Below, piece by piece: positions 36,900 to 47,900 of a DNA stretch of 64,000 nucleotides. The notes beneath the pieces are model-generated. The model made no database searches. It was not told where the DNA came from and saw only the letters and a list, made by a program, of their open reading frames with translations. The position numbers and the translations under genes were made by a program. The stretch comes from Gammaproteobacteria bacterium. Its GTDB lineage: Bacteria > Pseudomonadota > Gammaproteobacteria > Ga0077536. The stretch is from contig JAJFJQ010000062.1 in NCBI GenBank assembly GCA_021773835.1, positions 124,001-188,000 on the forward strand. Direction: 5' to 3'. How positions within the stretch are numbered: the stretch's first letter is position 1; every line of letters starts with the position of its first letter.

Positions 36900-36975
36900 C
36901 GAGACCAGCTAAGGTCACGGTAAACGCTCCGGCGAACGGTGTCCCACTGCAAGTCGTGCGATCTCTACCTACCTG

Positions 36976-38337
36976 ATGAAGCCGAAGCGGGAATATGTGT
37001 GCCGCGACTGTGGCGCGACCCAGTCAAAGTGGGCTGGGCAGTGCCTTGCTTGCGACAGCTGGAACACACTAGAAGAAGCGGTCGTTACTTCACCGCAGTC
37101 CGCGAGTCCACGGTTCAAAGCTTATAGCGGCCAACGTTCTGAGGTCACAGCGCTAGCCGATGTGGTGCAGGAAAAACAAATCCGCATGACCTCAGGTATC
37201 GCCGAGTTAGATCGCGTCCTCGGTGGCGGTATCGTGCCCGGATCGGTGGTGCTGATTGGCGGCGATCCAGGCATTGGAAAATCGACATTGTTATTGCAAA
37301 GCCTCGGTAAGATTTCGAACCAGCCGGGACTTACCCCGCTTTACGTTAGTGGGGAGGAGTCGGCATCGCAGATTGCGCTACGTGCAGAACGACTCAAACT
37401 GGACGCCGATGGCCTCCGTCTTCTCACCGAGACTGACGTGGATCGTATTGTAGAGATCGCCACGCAACAACGGGCGCGGCTTCTTGTCGTCGACTCTATT
37501 CAGACGATGTATTGCGCGGAGTCGCAATCCGCGCCCGGTAGCGTCGCGCAGGTTCGAGAGTCGGCGGCGCGCCTCGTTCGGTTTGCCAAATCGAGCAACA
37601 TTGCCGTCTACCTAGTTGGTCATGTTACTAAGGACGGTGCCCTGGCCGGGCCGCGCGTACTCGAACACATGGTAGATGCGGTACTTTATTTCGAGGGCGA
37701 CCAAGCCGGGCGTTATCGATTGGTTCGTGCGTTCAAAAACCGGTTTGGGGCGGTCAACGAGTTGGGCGTATTTGCAATGACAGACCAAGGATTGCGTGAG
37801 GTGTCTAATCCTTCTGCGATCCTATTATCACGTCACGACGAAGCCGTGCCAGGCAGTGTGGTGTTGGTCAGTCGGGAAGGGACGCGGCCATTATTGGTGG
37901 AAGTACAGGCCTTGGTTGACGATAGTGCTTTAGGTAATCCCCGACGTGTGACAGTCGGTTTGGATCACAATCGATTATCGATGCTATTGGCAGTGCTGCA
38001 CCGGCACGGTGGAGTCTCGACCGCCGGTTGCGACGTTTTCGCGAATATCGTTGGCGGTGTGCGTATTTCTGAGACCGGTGCTGATCTTGCGGTAGTTTGC
38101 GCCGTTATTTCCAGTCTTAAGAACCAACCGCTGTCGCGTGACCTCGCAATTTTCGGCGAGATTGGTTTGGCCGGTGAAATTAGACCCGTGCAAAACGGGC
38201 CGGAGCGCCTACGCGAGGCCGAGAAACAGGGATTCAAGCGCGCAATAATACCGGCCGCGAACGCGCCAAAGTCCGCCGTCGGTGACTTGCAAATTGTGCC
38301 TGTGGCGCGATTAGTCGATGCGCTGGATGCACTATGA
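36976..38337 (+). CDS. radA: DNA repair protein RadA (branch-migration helicase)
   Basis: 453 residues. An N-terminal C4 zinc finger uses C9, C12, C23 and C26. The RecA-like ATPase has Walker A G-G-D-P-G-I-G-K-S-T near 92 and the RadA-specific K-N-R-F-G motif near 252. A C-terminal Lon-protease-like domain follows (about 280-453). RadA extends recombination intermediates together with RecA. The gene follows dnaB and converges with corB, only two bases separating the stop codons. Confidence 0.96.
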   Translation: MKPKREYVCRDCGATQSKWAGQCLACDSWNTLEEAVVTSPQSASPRFKAYSGQRSEVTALADVVQEKQIRMTSGIAELDRVLGGGIVPGSVVLIGGDPGIGKSTLLLQSLGKISNQPGLTPLYVSGEESASQIALRAERLKLDADGLRLLTETDVDRIVEIATQQRARLLVVDSIQTMYCAESQSAPGSVAQVRESAARLVRFAKSSNIAVYLVGHVTKDGALAGPRVLEHMVDAVLYFEGDQAGRYRLVRAFKNRFGAVNELGVFAMTDQGLREVSNPSAILLSRHDEAVPGSVVLVSREGTRPLLVEVQALVDDSALGNPRRVTVGLDHNRLSMLLAVLHRHGGVSTAGCDVFANIVGGVRISETGADLAVVCAVISSLKNQPLSRDLAIFGEIGLAGEIRPVQNGPERLREAEKQGFKRAIIPAANAPKSAVGDLQIVPVARLVDALDAL

Positions 38338-38339
38338 GA

Positions 38340-39680
38340 TCAGCTGTCGCGATCGTCTTGCTGCTCGCCTGACGGGGCTTCTGAAGTGTCTTCGACTTGT
38401 TCGGATGCGGTAGCGGCTAGCCCCGTTGGCGGTGTGACTCGTGCGTTTTTTACAACGTGCTCGGTACTATGCACGACCTCTATGGTGTAGTCATCGATGC
38501 GCAAGCTTGTGCCTGTCTCGGGAATGTCTTCTAGTGCATTGACGAGCAATCCGTTTAGGGTTTTCGGGCCATCCTCTGGTAGGGTCCAATTGTAGGCGCG
38601 ATTAAGTTCACGGATATTTGCCGTCCCGTCGACTAGGTAGGTACCGTCGTCCTGTGGGTATACGTCGCGCGTGTAGTTTTGTAAGTCTGTGGTAAATTCG
38701 CCGACCACTTCTTCCAAAAGATCATCAATCGTCACCAAACCCTCGATATCACCATATTCGTCTACGGCCACTGCTAGGCGCTCCCGCCGGCGCTGGAAAT
38801 TGATCAACTGCGTATGAAGGTTGGTTCTCGTTGGCACGAAATAGGGTTCGCGTAGCATCGCTTCGAATTCCGTAAGCCCAAAATCTTCCACCACACGTAA
38901 CAAGCGGGTGAGGGCACGCACGTGGAGGATGCCAACAAGGTTATCGAGACTTCCACGGTAGCAAGGAATTCTGGTATGCCTACTCGCCATTAACTGATTC
39001 ACGATATCGGCCCATTCATCTTCCAAATCGATGGCATCGATCTCGGCCCGCGGCACCATGATGTCTTCAACCGTTGCTTTCTCGAGGTCGAGGATCCCAA
39101 ATAACATCTGACGATGTTTACGCGGAATCATCGCGCCGGCTTCTTTGACCACCGTACGAAGTTCTTCGCGGTCTAAGGGATCGGTTCCGGATTTTTGAGG
39201 ATTAATGTTGAACCAGTTCAAAATGCTGTTCGTGATGCCGTTTACAATCCAAACGAATGGATAGCATAGCCACAGCAACGGCTTTAACAGCGCGCTTGAG
39301 GGGAATGCAATTCGCTCCGGATCGATAGCGGCCACAGTTTTCGGCAGCACTTCGGCGAAAATCAAGATCACCAAGGTTAATAGCACAGTGGTGAATATCA
39401 GTCCGTCCTGACCCAATATCTGCAACGTTAAAATCGTCGCAATTTGGGTTGCAAGAATGTTGACGAAATTATTGCCAAGCAAAATCAAGCCGATCAAGCG
39501 GTCGGGTCGTGCCAACAGATCGTTCGCACGTTTCGCACCTTGGTGATTTTTTTCGACGAGGTGTCGCAGGCGATAGCGGTTCAATGCCATCATGGCGGTT
39601 TCGCTGCTAGAAAAATAGGCGGACACGCAGATCAAGAGCACTAGTGCGCCGACGAGGACGAAGATTGTCAGGTCTGTCAT
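38340..39680 (-). CDS. HlyC/CorC-family transporter-associated protein (DUF21-CBS-CorC), CorB type
   Basis: 446 residues. An N-terminal DUF21 membrane domain (about 5-190) begins with a hydrophobic helix and has the conserved S-S-S-E-T-A-M-M-A-L-N segment. Two CBS motifs follow (about 200-330), including V-D-E-Y-G-D-I-E-G-L-V-T-I-D-D-L-L-E-E-V, and then a CorC/HlyC domain, ending in an acidic tail. Members are linked to Mg2+/Co2+ efflux or resistance. It is followed upstream by ypjD on the same strand with 3 bases between them; the corB-ypjD pairing is conserved in Gammaproteobacteria and normally faces ffh. Confidence 0.9.
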   Translation of the reverse strand: MTDLTIFVLVGALVLLICVSAYFSSSETAMMALNRYRLRHLVEKNHQGAKRANDLLARPDRLIGLILLGNNFVNILATQIATILTLQILGQDGLIFTTVLLTLVILIFAEVLPKTVAAIDPERIAFPSSALLKPLLWLCYPFVWIVNGITNSILNWFNINPQKSGTDPLDREELRTVVKEAGAMIPRKHRQMLFGILDLEKATVEDIMVPRAEIDAIDLEDEWADIVNQLMASRHTRIPCYRGSLDNLVGILHVRALTRLLRVVEDFGLTEFEAMLREPYFVPTRTNLHTQLINFQRRRERLAVAVDEYGDIEGLVTIDDLLEEVVGEFTTDLQNYTRDVYPQDDGTYLVDGTANIRELNRAYNWTLPEDGPKTLNGLLVNALEDIPETGTSLRIDDYTIEVVHSTEHVVKNARVTPPTGLAATASEQVEDTSEAPSGEQQDDRDS

Positions 39681-39683
39681 GCG

Positions 39684-40475
39684 CTAAACTCGATGTAGAA
39701 CGAGTTCCAACACTGCTTTCGAACCAAAAAACCCAAGTGCTAAAGAGACAAAGCCGGAGATAACAAACTTAATCGCCCGCCGTCCACGCCAACCGAAACC
39801 CAAGCGGCCGCAGATCAGAGTGGCAAACACGCCCCAAGCGATGACCGAAAAAACAACCTTATGAGTGAGGTGTTGCGCACGTATGTCGGCGATATACATT
39901 GACCCAAGCGCTAAACTCACGGTCAGCATTACAAAAGCGAAGCCAGTCAGCTGGAATAGCACTGTTTCCATTGTTGGAAGTGGCGGTAAAAAATCCATGC
40001 TTGGCCGATGATGTCTTATTTTGTAGTCGGCGATACCGAGGTAAATCGCTTGAACCGCAGCGATTGCGAATAAACCATAGGCGATGATGGACAAAACGAT
40101 ATGGAGTTGCAGACCGATTGCGGTGCCCGGGGGTAAGATACGGCTGCTGGGGAACAAATAAGTTAGTGCAATCATCGAGGCAATTATCGGATAGATCATT
40201 ACCGCGAGGCTGTCGACGGGGCGCCAACTCATGATCAATAGCAGGGAGGCGCCAATACACCAACCAACCAATGATGCGGTGTTGAAGATACCTAAATCAA
40301 TGCCACTATTAGCAAAGACCGAAGAATATAGGACGGCACCATGCGCTACTGCCGCGGCTATTAACAGCGCGATTGCCTGGTACTTAGTTTCCGCCCGAGG
40401 TGTCTGCTTGGCGATGCGGACGGACGCGGCTAGGTACAGCGCAATTGCCACAAGTGCGATGCTGAGGTTTTGCAT
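39684..40475 (-). CDS. ypjD: YpjD-like cytochrome c assembly (CcsA/HemX-type) membrane protein
   Basis: 263 residues from ATG 40475, chosen because family members begin close to the first hydrophobic helix; the frame stays open to 40643 but that extension is polar and would run into the divergent glycosyltransferase. There are about eight transmembrane segments. Histidines in G-L-Q-L-H-I-V-L-S-I-I-A-Y and near T-H-K-V-V-F-S-V-I-A-W are in the positions of the CcsA/HemX haem-handling family. The exact role of YpjD is not settled. It pairs with corB. Confidence 0.85.
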   Translation of the reverse strand: MQNLSIALVAIALYLAASVRIAKQTPRAETKYQAIALLIAAAVAHGAVLYSSVFANSGIDLGIFNTASLVGWCIGASLLLIMSWRPVDSLAVMIYPIIASMIALTYLFPSSRILPPGTAIGLQLHIVLSIIAYGLFAIAAVQAIYLGIADYKIRHHRPSMDFLPPLPTMETVLFQLTGFAFVMLTVSLALGSMYIADIRAQHLTHKVVFSVIAWGVFATLICGRLGFGWRGRRAIKFVISGFVSLALGFFGSKAVLELVLHRV

Positions 40476-40585
40476 AGGTCGGGTCCGATGATCGCATATC
40501 CTGGGTCGATCATGAAGCAACCTCGAATCGCATCGCAGGTGCCGAAGCACCAAGGCCGCAGCGCAAAAGAGTAGTTCAATCGCCA

Positions 40586-41773
40586 ATGTCACGGGTCGCG
40601 TTTTGTTGGGAATTAGGACAGGGTTTTGGGCACCTGACGCCATATCTCGCCCTAATCAGACGACTCATAGAGCGCGGGGACGCCGTCTACTACCTAGCCA
40701 AGGAAGTAGCCTCGGCACGAAATGTGTTCAAAGAATTACCCGTCGAGGTCATCGAGTTCAAACCTGACTTCACGCCACCTGCTGAGAGGATCCACGCCGT
40801 CGACAGCTATCCTGAGATACTGCACAACTGCGGGTTTCAGGACGCGAATGTACTCTTTCAACGTGTGAACAAATTAGCCGATGCGATCTCGAAAATTGGT
40901 CCGGACGTTTTAGTTGTCGATTTCGCACCAACAGCGATGGTCGCGAATGTAGGTTTAGGCCTACCAATAATTGCAGGTGGAAGTGGATTTCAAATACCGC
41001 CTCGAACGACTCCGATGCCACGTTTTCGATATTGGCAGGGGATAGCGGACGCAACGTTAGCGCTTAACGAAGATCGTGTATTAGCGGTGATCAACAAGGT
41101 GCTCGCCCGTTTGGGCTTGGCGACAGCAGAGTCCATCGCAGCACTATTGCGGACCGACGGCGAATGGCTAACGACTTTCCGCGAGCTTGATTGCTACGGT
41201 CCGCGTGACGGTGCGCGTTACCTCGGCACCTTCCCACCTGAGCAATTCGGGCAAGCGCCAGCCTGGCCGAACGAAGTCGGAACGCGGGTATTTGCCTATC
41301 TGTCTGCCGGTCCCGCAGCAAGAACAAGCTTACGCGCGTTGCAAGATTTCGGTGCCGCCGTCTGTCTCGTCGGATATGACTTAAAACCCGGCGAAAAAGA
41401 GGACTTTGACCCGAGCCAAGTCCAAATGATAGATACGCTAGTCGACGTTACGAGCGCGAGCCGAGAGGCCGCACTGGTTGTGCATAATGGGAACCTCAAC
41501 ACGACGGCAGCATCGCTGCTATGTGGCACACCGCAACTCGCGATCCCGACTACAGCGGAGCGCTATTTAAATGCTAGACGCCTGGAATTACTTGGCGCAG
41601 GGTTGGCGGCGCCGCAAGAGAAACCTGGAGATATTCCAGCCAAGATCAGGGCGCTAATAACCGAACGTCAATACACGCGAGCCGCGTTGCATTTTTCCGA
41701 AAATTACCGCGCGCACTGGCAGGCTGATCATACGCAAACAATGATCGAAGATATCGATCGGCTGGTTGGTTGA
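40586..41773 (+). CDS. GT-B fold glycosyltransferase, MGT/GT1-like (tandem copy 1)
   Basis: 395 residues, soluble. The N-terminal Rossmann domain opens W-E-L-G-Q-G-F-G-H-L, the glycine-rich acceptor-side loop of GT-B enzymes. The C-terminal half has an altered donor motif: V-V-H-N-G-N-L-N-T near residue 292, and G-T-P-Q-L-A-I-P-T-T-A-E-R-Y-L-N-A-R-R near 310-328. This corresponds to the H-G-G-x-G-T...P-x-x-x-D-Q-x-x-N-A signature of GT1/MGT proteins. The donor histidine is kept. It probably transfers a sugar from a nucleotide sugar; substrate and acceptor are unknown. It resembles the next gene throughout, so they arose by tandem duplication. It opens the accessory block. Confidence 0.78.
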   Translation: MSRVAFCWELGQGFGHLTPYLALIRRLIERGDAVYYLAKEVASARNVFKELPVEVIEFKPDFTPPAERIHAVDSYPEILHNCGFQDANVLFQRVNKLADAISKIGPDVLVVDFAPTAMVANVGLGLPIIAGGSGFQIPPRTTPMPRFRYWQGIADATLALNEDRVLAVINKVLARLGLATAESIAALLRTDGEWLTTFRELDCYGPRDGARYLGTFPPEQFGQAPAWPNEVGTRVFAYLSAGPAARTSLRALQDFGAAVCLVGYDLKPGEKEDFDPSQVQMIDTLVDVTSASREAALVVHNGNLNTTAASLLCGTPQLAIPTTAERYLNARRLELLGAGLAAPQEKPGDIPAKIRALITERQYTRAALHFSENYRAHWQADHTQTMIEDIDRLVG

Positions 41774-41816
41774 TGATGACCAGCGCGTCCGACCGCTAAA
41801 CGGCATCGCTTCCGGT

Positions 41817-43007
41817 ATGTCGAAGATTTGCTTCGCCTGGGAACTTGGACAAGGTTTCGGCCACTTGGTTCGCTATGTCACGCTGGTTCAGCGACTCGTT
41901 GATCGTGGCGACGAGGTTCATTTCCTTGTGAATGATGCGGCGCGGGCGAACGAGGTCTTCGCCGCTACCACGGTCCAGGTTGAGCAGATGGAGCGCGGCC
42001 ACACGCCTGCGGAAAAGGCGATAGAGCAACCAAATTCCTATGCGGATATTCTCTTCAACTTCGGTTTCGCCGACCCGGATACCTTGGAGCGGCAACTGCA
42101 ACCGTGGCACCAGAGATTCAAGACGCTTAAGCCCGATGTCCTTGTGGTTGATTTCGGCCCAACGCCAATGCTGGCCAACCGTATCTGCAATATCCCGATG
42201 ATTTCTTCCGGCAGTGGTTTTACCGTTCCGCCACGAACGACGCCGATGAAGCCGCTGAATTATTGGAGCATGAGACATCGCGAGCAGTTACCGGTGAACG
42301 AACAGGCAGTTCTGCAAACGATAAATGTGGTGCTCAGCCGGGCCGGCATCGGTCCACTGCGCCAATTCTCGGACCTACTTATTGCAGATTGCGAATGGTT
42401 GCTTACCTATGCCGAGCTTGACCACTACGGTGGTCGCGATGGCGGGCGTTATCTCGGCAGCCTTTCGGCGCCGGGCTTCGGTGAACCACCGTCATGGACC
42501 GAGCAAAAAGGGTCAAAGCTTTTCGCCTACCTCGTCTCTCAGACCATCAGTGATGCGTTCCTCGAAGCGGTGTCGAAATTGGATATTAATTTATGTCTGT
42601 ATGCGCCAAATCTGAATCCCGGAGAACTCGATAGCTTATCGACACAACGCATTAGCCGTGCGGATAGACCGGTAAATCTAGACCTCGCCGCAGCCGAATG
42701 TAGCGCTGCCGTTACCAATGGCGGCCTGAACACGGTTTCCGGCTTCCTCCGCAAGGGCGTTCCTCAGCTTGCGTTGCCGAACAACCTGGAACGGTACATG
42801 GTGGCGCGGCGTTTGGAGCTTGCCGGAGGTGGGTTGGCCGTCGGACCGGTCGATACCGGCAATCTCGCTACAAACCTCCGCGCGGTGCTGAACGACAGGT
42901 CGTTTGCACGAGGGGCTGAACGTTTCGCCGCCAGGCATCGAGGGGACAGCGTTGAAATCCAGGCGCGTGCGATGCTGGCCGATATCGATGGATTACTGGG
43001 GCGCTGA
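41817..43007 (+). CDS. GT-B fold glycosyltransferase, MGT/GT1-like (tandem copy 2)
   Basis: 396 residues from ATG 41817, the start that aligns with copy 1; the frame is open upstream to 41766, overlapping the end of copy 1. The opening W-E-L-G-Q-G-F-G-H-L is identical to copy 1. In the donor motif the histidine is replaced: A-V-T-N-G-G-L-N-T near residue 300. The P-Q-L-A-L-P-N-N-L-E-R-Y-M-V-A-R-R part is kept. The two copies therefore may differ in donor or activity. It is followed after 169 bases by the tpsB gene, with a possible promoter in between. Confidence 0.78.
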   Translation: MSKICFAWELGQGFGHLVRYVTLVQRLVDRGDEVHFLVNDAARANEVFAATTVQVEQMERGHTPAEKAIEQPNSYADILFNFGFADPDTLERQLQPWHQRFKTLKPDVLVVDFGPTPMLANRICNIPMISSGSGFTVPPRTTPMKPLNYWSMRHREQLPVNEQAVLQTINVVLSRAGIGPLRQFSDLLIADCEWLLTYAELDHYGGRDGGRYLGSLSAPGFGEPPSWTEQKGSKLFAYLVSQTISDAFLEAVSKLDINLCLYAPNLNPGELDSLSTQRISRADRPVNLDLAAAECSAAVTNGGLNTVSGFLRKGVPQLALPNNLERYMVARRLELAGGGLAVGPVDTGNLATNLRAVLNDRSFARGAERFAARHRGDSVEIQARAMLADIDGLLGR

Positions 43008-43109
43008 ACAATGGGTTTTGGGGGCGATTCTCGGTATTATACGGAGCTGCCCGCTTGCCCCGGTGGAAGACCGAAAATGACGGTCGGCCCGCACCATAAT
43101 AAATAATGA

Positions 43110-43137
43110 TTGCAATACCTTACATAGGATTTATACT
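43110..43137 (+). promoter_or_regulatory. candidate promoter of the two-partner secretion genes
   Basis: TTGCAA (43110-43115) and TATACT (43132-43137) separated by 16 bases lie in an unusually AT-rich island (about 43096-43155) in an otherwise balanced sequence, 40 bases before the tpsB start. A sigma-70 promoter is the simplest reading. Confidence 0.45.
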
Positions 43138-43176
43138 CTATATTATTACATTAGGGTAAGTTGGGGGAAAGCTACC

Positions 43177-44868
43177 TTGCTTGGGTTCAAAGTGACAGCG
43201 CGAACAATTTGTCGAAGGGCAGCCATTTTGGCTGTGATCGCGCCGGTAATGGCGGCAGCGCAGGTAGTCCCGACGCCAGGAGCGGTCCAGGAACAGATCC
43301 GACAGCAGCCAAGCTTGCCACCAACCTCAAGCCAACCGCAATTGGATAGCCCAGCCGCCCCGGCGGCAACAACGGGGATCCCTGCAGGCGGTAAGCAGAT
43401 CCCAATCGAACGATTTGAGATCATCGGTAATACGGTGATCTCAAGCGACGAGCTGAGCCAAGTCGTGGCGCCTTTTGAGGGGCGCTCGATGACCTTGTTC
43501 GAGATCTACGAGGTCGCTGACCGGGTGACGCAATACTATCGGGATCAAGGCTACTCGGTTGCGTCGGCAACCGTGCCGGCACAAAAAGTTGGATCAGGGA
43601 CGGTGACCTTGGAGGTCATCGAGGGACGCATCGCCGCGCTCGCGGTGGACGGTAATAAGGCGTACCGCCAATCCTTTCTTGAACGACATGTGACCGGTGC
43701 CGCGGTTGGAGACGTTATTGCGGAGAAGGCACTTGAACGCGATCTGTTGCTCCTTAACGATTTGCCAGGTCTCAGCGCGACGGCGGTGGTGTCGCCGGGC
43801 GCGGAATTTGGCGACTCCAATTTAACGATACGTACCGAGGAGAAGCGATTCGAAGCCGTAACACGCCTGAATAATTACGGCCGAACGTCGATCGGCGAAT
43901 GGAAGCTCGAGGGTGATTTCGCGGTAAACGCCCCGCTTGGGGTAGGCGACCGCTTCGACATCAATGTGGTGCATGCCACCGGCGGCAAACTCGACTATTT
44001 TAATTTCCGTTATAGCGTACCGATTTTGTTTTCCGGCACTCGCGCCTCAATGTATTTCTCGCGCAATGATTACAACGTGGACAGCGGCGAGTTACCGCCC
44101 GGGCTGCAGGCACTTGACTTGAGTGGCGACGGGGACAACTTTGGGTTCAACATCTTTCACCCCCTAATACGTTCGCGCAAGCAGAATCTGTATATCGGGA
44201 TCGGCTACGACCGTGTTATCACGCGGCAGCTTACCCGCGGTCTCGGCCTTAAAACGAAGGCCGACATTTCGCTAATGAATCTTAATCTGCTGTACAGCCG
44301 GGTTAATGACAACAACTCCTTTACCACCTTCAGTGCAAATTTCGCCACGAACTTTGATTCAAATGAGCGCGATCCGATCACCTTTGCATCGGAAAACAAC
44401 GCGCAGACCGCTAAATTAAGGATCGATGCGACGCATTTCCATAGCATCAACGAGCTTTGGGCTGTATTTGGCAAGCTGACAATGGTTGGCGCGATCGATC
44501 CTATCGTCGATACGCAGCGCTACCGAATCGGTGGGCGCGAAAGCGTCCGTGGGTACGCTTCTTCAGAGCTGGCGGGCGACGGTGGATATGCGGTCACGCT
44601 CGAAATTCAAAGACAATTTCTGCTTGCCAGCCGGTGGCCGTCACGGGCTTTTCTGTTTGGCGACAGCGGCACGGTGACGCGGCAAAACGCCGCCACCATT
44701 GGCCTAGACTCGAGCGAATCAATTTCAGCGGCAGGATTGGGTTTTGAAACGCTAGTTAGTGGCCGCTATCGCCTCAATCTCGAACTTGCGAAGCAGATCG
44801 GGTCACAAGAATCAATCGACGGACGTGACCACCTTCGCGTTTGGTTCGGTGTAACTGCAAATTTTTAA
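43177..44868 (+). CDS. TpsB outer-membrane transporter (ShlB/FhaC/HecB family)
   Basis: 563 residues. It starts at TTG 43177 with GGGGGAAA 7 bases upstream, giving a signal peptide cut near M-A-A-A-Q (residue 28). A Pro/Gln-rich linker (about 30-65) precedes two POTRA domains (about 67-145 and 146-220; I-E-R-F-E-I-I-G-N-T is the first). A 16-strand barrel follows, with the Omp85-superfamily loop motif S-V-R-G-Y near residue 455 and a terminal aromatic (ends T-A-N-F), the signal for outer-membrane insertion. TpsB proteins secrete a cognate TpsA exoprotein. The tpsA gene is next, 106 bases downstream. Confidence 0.93.
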   Translation: MLGFKVTARTICRRAAILAVIAPVMAAAQVVPTPGAVQEQIRQQPSLPPTSSQPQLDSPAAPAATTGIPAGGKQIPIERFEIIGNTVISSDELSQVVAPFEGRSMTLFEIYEVADRVTQYYRDQGYSVASATVPAQKVGSGTVTLEVIEGRIAALAVDGNKAYRQSFLERHVTGAAVGDVIAEKALERDLLLLNDLPGLSATAVVSPGAEFGDSNLTIRTEEKRFEAVTRLNNYGRTSIGEWKLEGDFAVNAPLGVGDRFDINVVHATGGKLDYFNFRYSVPILFSGTRASMYFSRNDYNVDSGELPPGLQALDLSGDGDNFGFNIFHPLIRSRKQNLYIGIGYDRVITRQLTRGLGLKTKADISLMNLNLLYSRVNDNNSFTTFSANFATNFDSNERDPITFASENNAQTAKLRIDATHFHSINELWAVFGKLTMVGAIDPIVDTQRYRIGGRESVRGYASSELAGDGGYAVTLEIQRQFLLASRWPSRAFLFGDSGTVTRQNAATIGLDSSESISAAGLGFETLVSGRYRLNLELAKQIGSQESIDGRDHLRVWFGVTANF

Positions 44869-44974
44869 TGAGTTTGAGACTTTACGTGAATTATTACCTT
44901 GTTCCGTCGAGGTCTGTGGGCCTAGCATGGCGCGCATGGCAAGGAATTCGACGAATCCCAGGGAGTAGCGCCAA

Positions 44975-47900
44975 ATGAATGTGCGGGCTTTTAGACTGCG
45001 TCCAATCGCAGAATTTCTACGTGCGAGCGCAGCATCGCGGCTTGGATGGGGCGCGTTGGCGTCCATACCCGGCCTAGCTTTCGCGGGGCCGACTGGCGAA
45101 AGCGTTGTTGCTGGCGGGGCCGCTATCTCTCGTCCTGATGCGACACATACGCAAATCGACCAATCGACCCAAAGTGCCGTTATCAACTGGTCGACGTTCT
45201 CTGTCGACAGTGACGAATTCGTCGTATTTAACCAACCTGGCGCAACCGCGTCAGTTCTTAACCGAGTCATTGGCTCACAGCAGTCCAATATTCTTGGCCA
45301 AATAAATGCCAACGGTCGGGTTTTCTTAGTCAACCCGCAGGGCGTCTATTTTGCCCCAGGGGCGAAAGTCGACGTCGGTGCGCTGACGGCGAGTGTGCTG
45401 GATATTACGAATGAAGACTTTATGTCCGGTAGCTACGTGTTTCGACGTTCTCCAGGCGCGCCGGATGGTGTGGGTGTTGAGAATGCGGGCGAGATAAAGG
45501 TTGGCGATGGCGGCTATGTCGTGCTCGCCGGGGATTACGCCAACAACACCGGGGTTATATCGGCTCGGCTCGGTACGGTAGTGCTGGCCGCAGGCAGTCA
45601 AATGACCATGGACTTGAGCGACGATGGGCTGGTCAGCTTCGCGGTTGACGAAGCGACGGTTTCCGGCCTCGCTGGAGTCAACAATTCAGGCGAGATTGTT
45701 GCCGATGGCGGTCAGGTGATCATGACGGCGAAGGTCGCCAATGACCTGGTTGCGACAGCGGTCAATAACGACGGACTACTCCAAGCGCACCGGATCGTCG
45801 AGGATGGCGGTGAGATCTATCTAAGCGCCAGCGGTGGCGATATCGTAAACGCCGGGACCATCGATGTGGCCGGTGCCTCGGGCCAGTCCGGCGGCGAAGT
45901 GAGTGTCCTCGGCGACGAAGACATCACCTTGACTGCGGGATCACAGATCAACGCAAATGGTGATGGTGCCGGCAATGGTGGTGTTATCACTGTGATCGCC
46001 GACGGCAAGATGGCGTTTCGCCACGACGCAGAGGTTACCGCCGTAGCCGGTACGAGCGGCGAGCGCGGGGGTAACATTGAACTCAGTGGTAACGCCGTAT
46101 CGGTTAGGGGCAACATTAAGGTTGGCAATGGTGGTGTGCTTATCGATCCGCGTTTCGCGGAGATAAATACAACGGGCGTTGGAGGTCCTTCGACCATTGG
46201 GGTTGATAAGGCAGTCATCGAGTCCGTCTTAGCCTACGGTGGTTTGTTCAGTCTTAGCGCTAGCGAATCTATCTCGAAAACGGCGGCCGTAACGTCGATA
46301 ACCGGTGCCGGATCGTTGCGCTTTTTTATCTCCGACCTCGACGGTGATATCAACCTCGCCGGCCTCGAAATCAATATCGGTGGCGATTTCAGCGTCACTG
46401 CCGGGGTGAATATCGGGGATGTGAATCTGGGCAAGATTACGAACGCAGATGACGTGTTTCTCCACGCCGGGGCGCTATCGGGTGATATCACCTTAAACAC
46501 GGGTGGTATTGCGGCCGCGAGTAATAACCTCGTATTGAGTGCCCCTGGTGGAAATATTACTGTCGGGACTCCCGCACTACCCGGCGATGTAACGCTAGAT
46601 GGCTTTTCACCCCTGATCGATGTAGACGCGCTCGGCAATTTCACTGTCTTTGGCGATGTGATCACGACCGGCAGCGGTAGCGACACGACGCTCAGCATTA
46701 ACGCGCAAAACGTTTTTGCAAATGACCTTGTTGCCTACGCAGCCAGCGGCGGCAACGGAACCCTGAATGTGAACGTGGGCAACGATATTCTGATCGACGA
46801 TGCTATCGCAGGGGTGGGGGGTTCGGGTTCGTATGGGGGCGGCGCCTTTCTCAACATGTTTGCGGCCCGAGATTTCATCGGTAACGACGTCGAAGCGTAT
46901 GGCGAAACGGCTGCCGGGGTTGTCGTTAGCGTGGGGCGTGACTTTGTATTTAACGAGCTCGCGGCAGAGGTCGGAACGACGATCTCGCCGGGAACCGGCG
47001 ATGCCTCGCTGAATGCAACTGCAGGCAGGAATGGCACAATCGGTGCGCTGGTTGTAACCGGTGACGGCGATGCTACTGCCACGGTACTGGTGACCGGAGA
47101 CCTTACGGTCAATACCGGCGACTATCAAGCTGGCACCGGCGACGCGTTTGGGAGTTTACGCTTCGGCAACAATGGTAGGTTCGGCCGGCACACAGCGACC
47201 GCTGCCGGAAGCGCCTTCATTGGCTTTGGTGAACCAACGGCGACCAGTGGTAACACGGCGCTCTTCACCAATGCTGTGGTTGCGAACGGCGGTACCAACG
47301 ACTCAATCGGTGTTGGCGTTCGAAATTCTATCCGCACAGTTGGCGACGGGATCCTTGCAGCGGATAATGTTTTTCTTCGCGTAAGCAACACGGGCACTAC
47401 CCTAATTGACGTAAAGACGCGCACGCCAGCGCTGTTGCTCCAAAATACAGGCCTCACGCCAGACGTCGTCATAGATAACCGCGCATTTATCGGACCGTCA
47501 GCAGTCAACTTTAGCCCTGGTATCACCACGCTGTTACGAAGCGCGTCCTTTTTTGCCACTGGCCCGCTAGCGTTCAACGGCGGCGCGTTCAGTGCGCATA
47601 GGCTCGCGGTCGCGGTGACCAATGGAACGGCAACGTTCAATAACTCGGTATTCATAACCGGCAACAACCCGTTCCCCGTTACGCCAACCGATGCTGCTCT
47701 GTTCACGCTCATGGGGAATCGAGGACTGACGCCTCCCGGTCACGGGCCAAACGTTCAAATCTTTGCGCAAAACGGCATCAATATAACGAACCCGTTTGTT
47801 GTCGGTGGACCGAGCCCATTCACCAAGATGTTCTCGAATGGGCCGTTCATGATCAGTGGTTTGACCACGACCGCGAGTAATATAACCACCGTGTTCTCGC

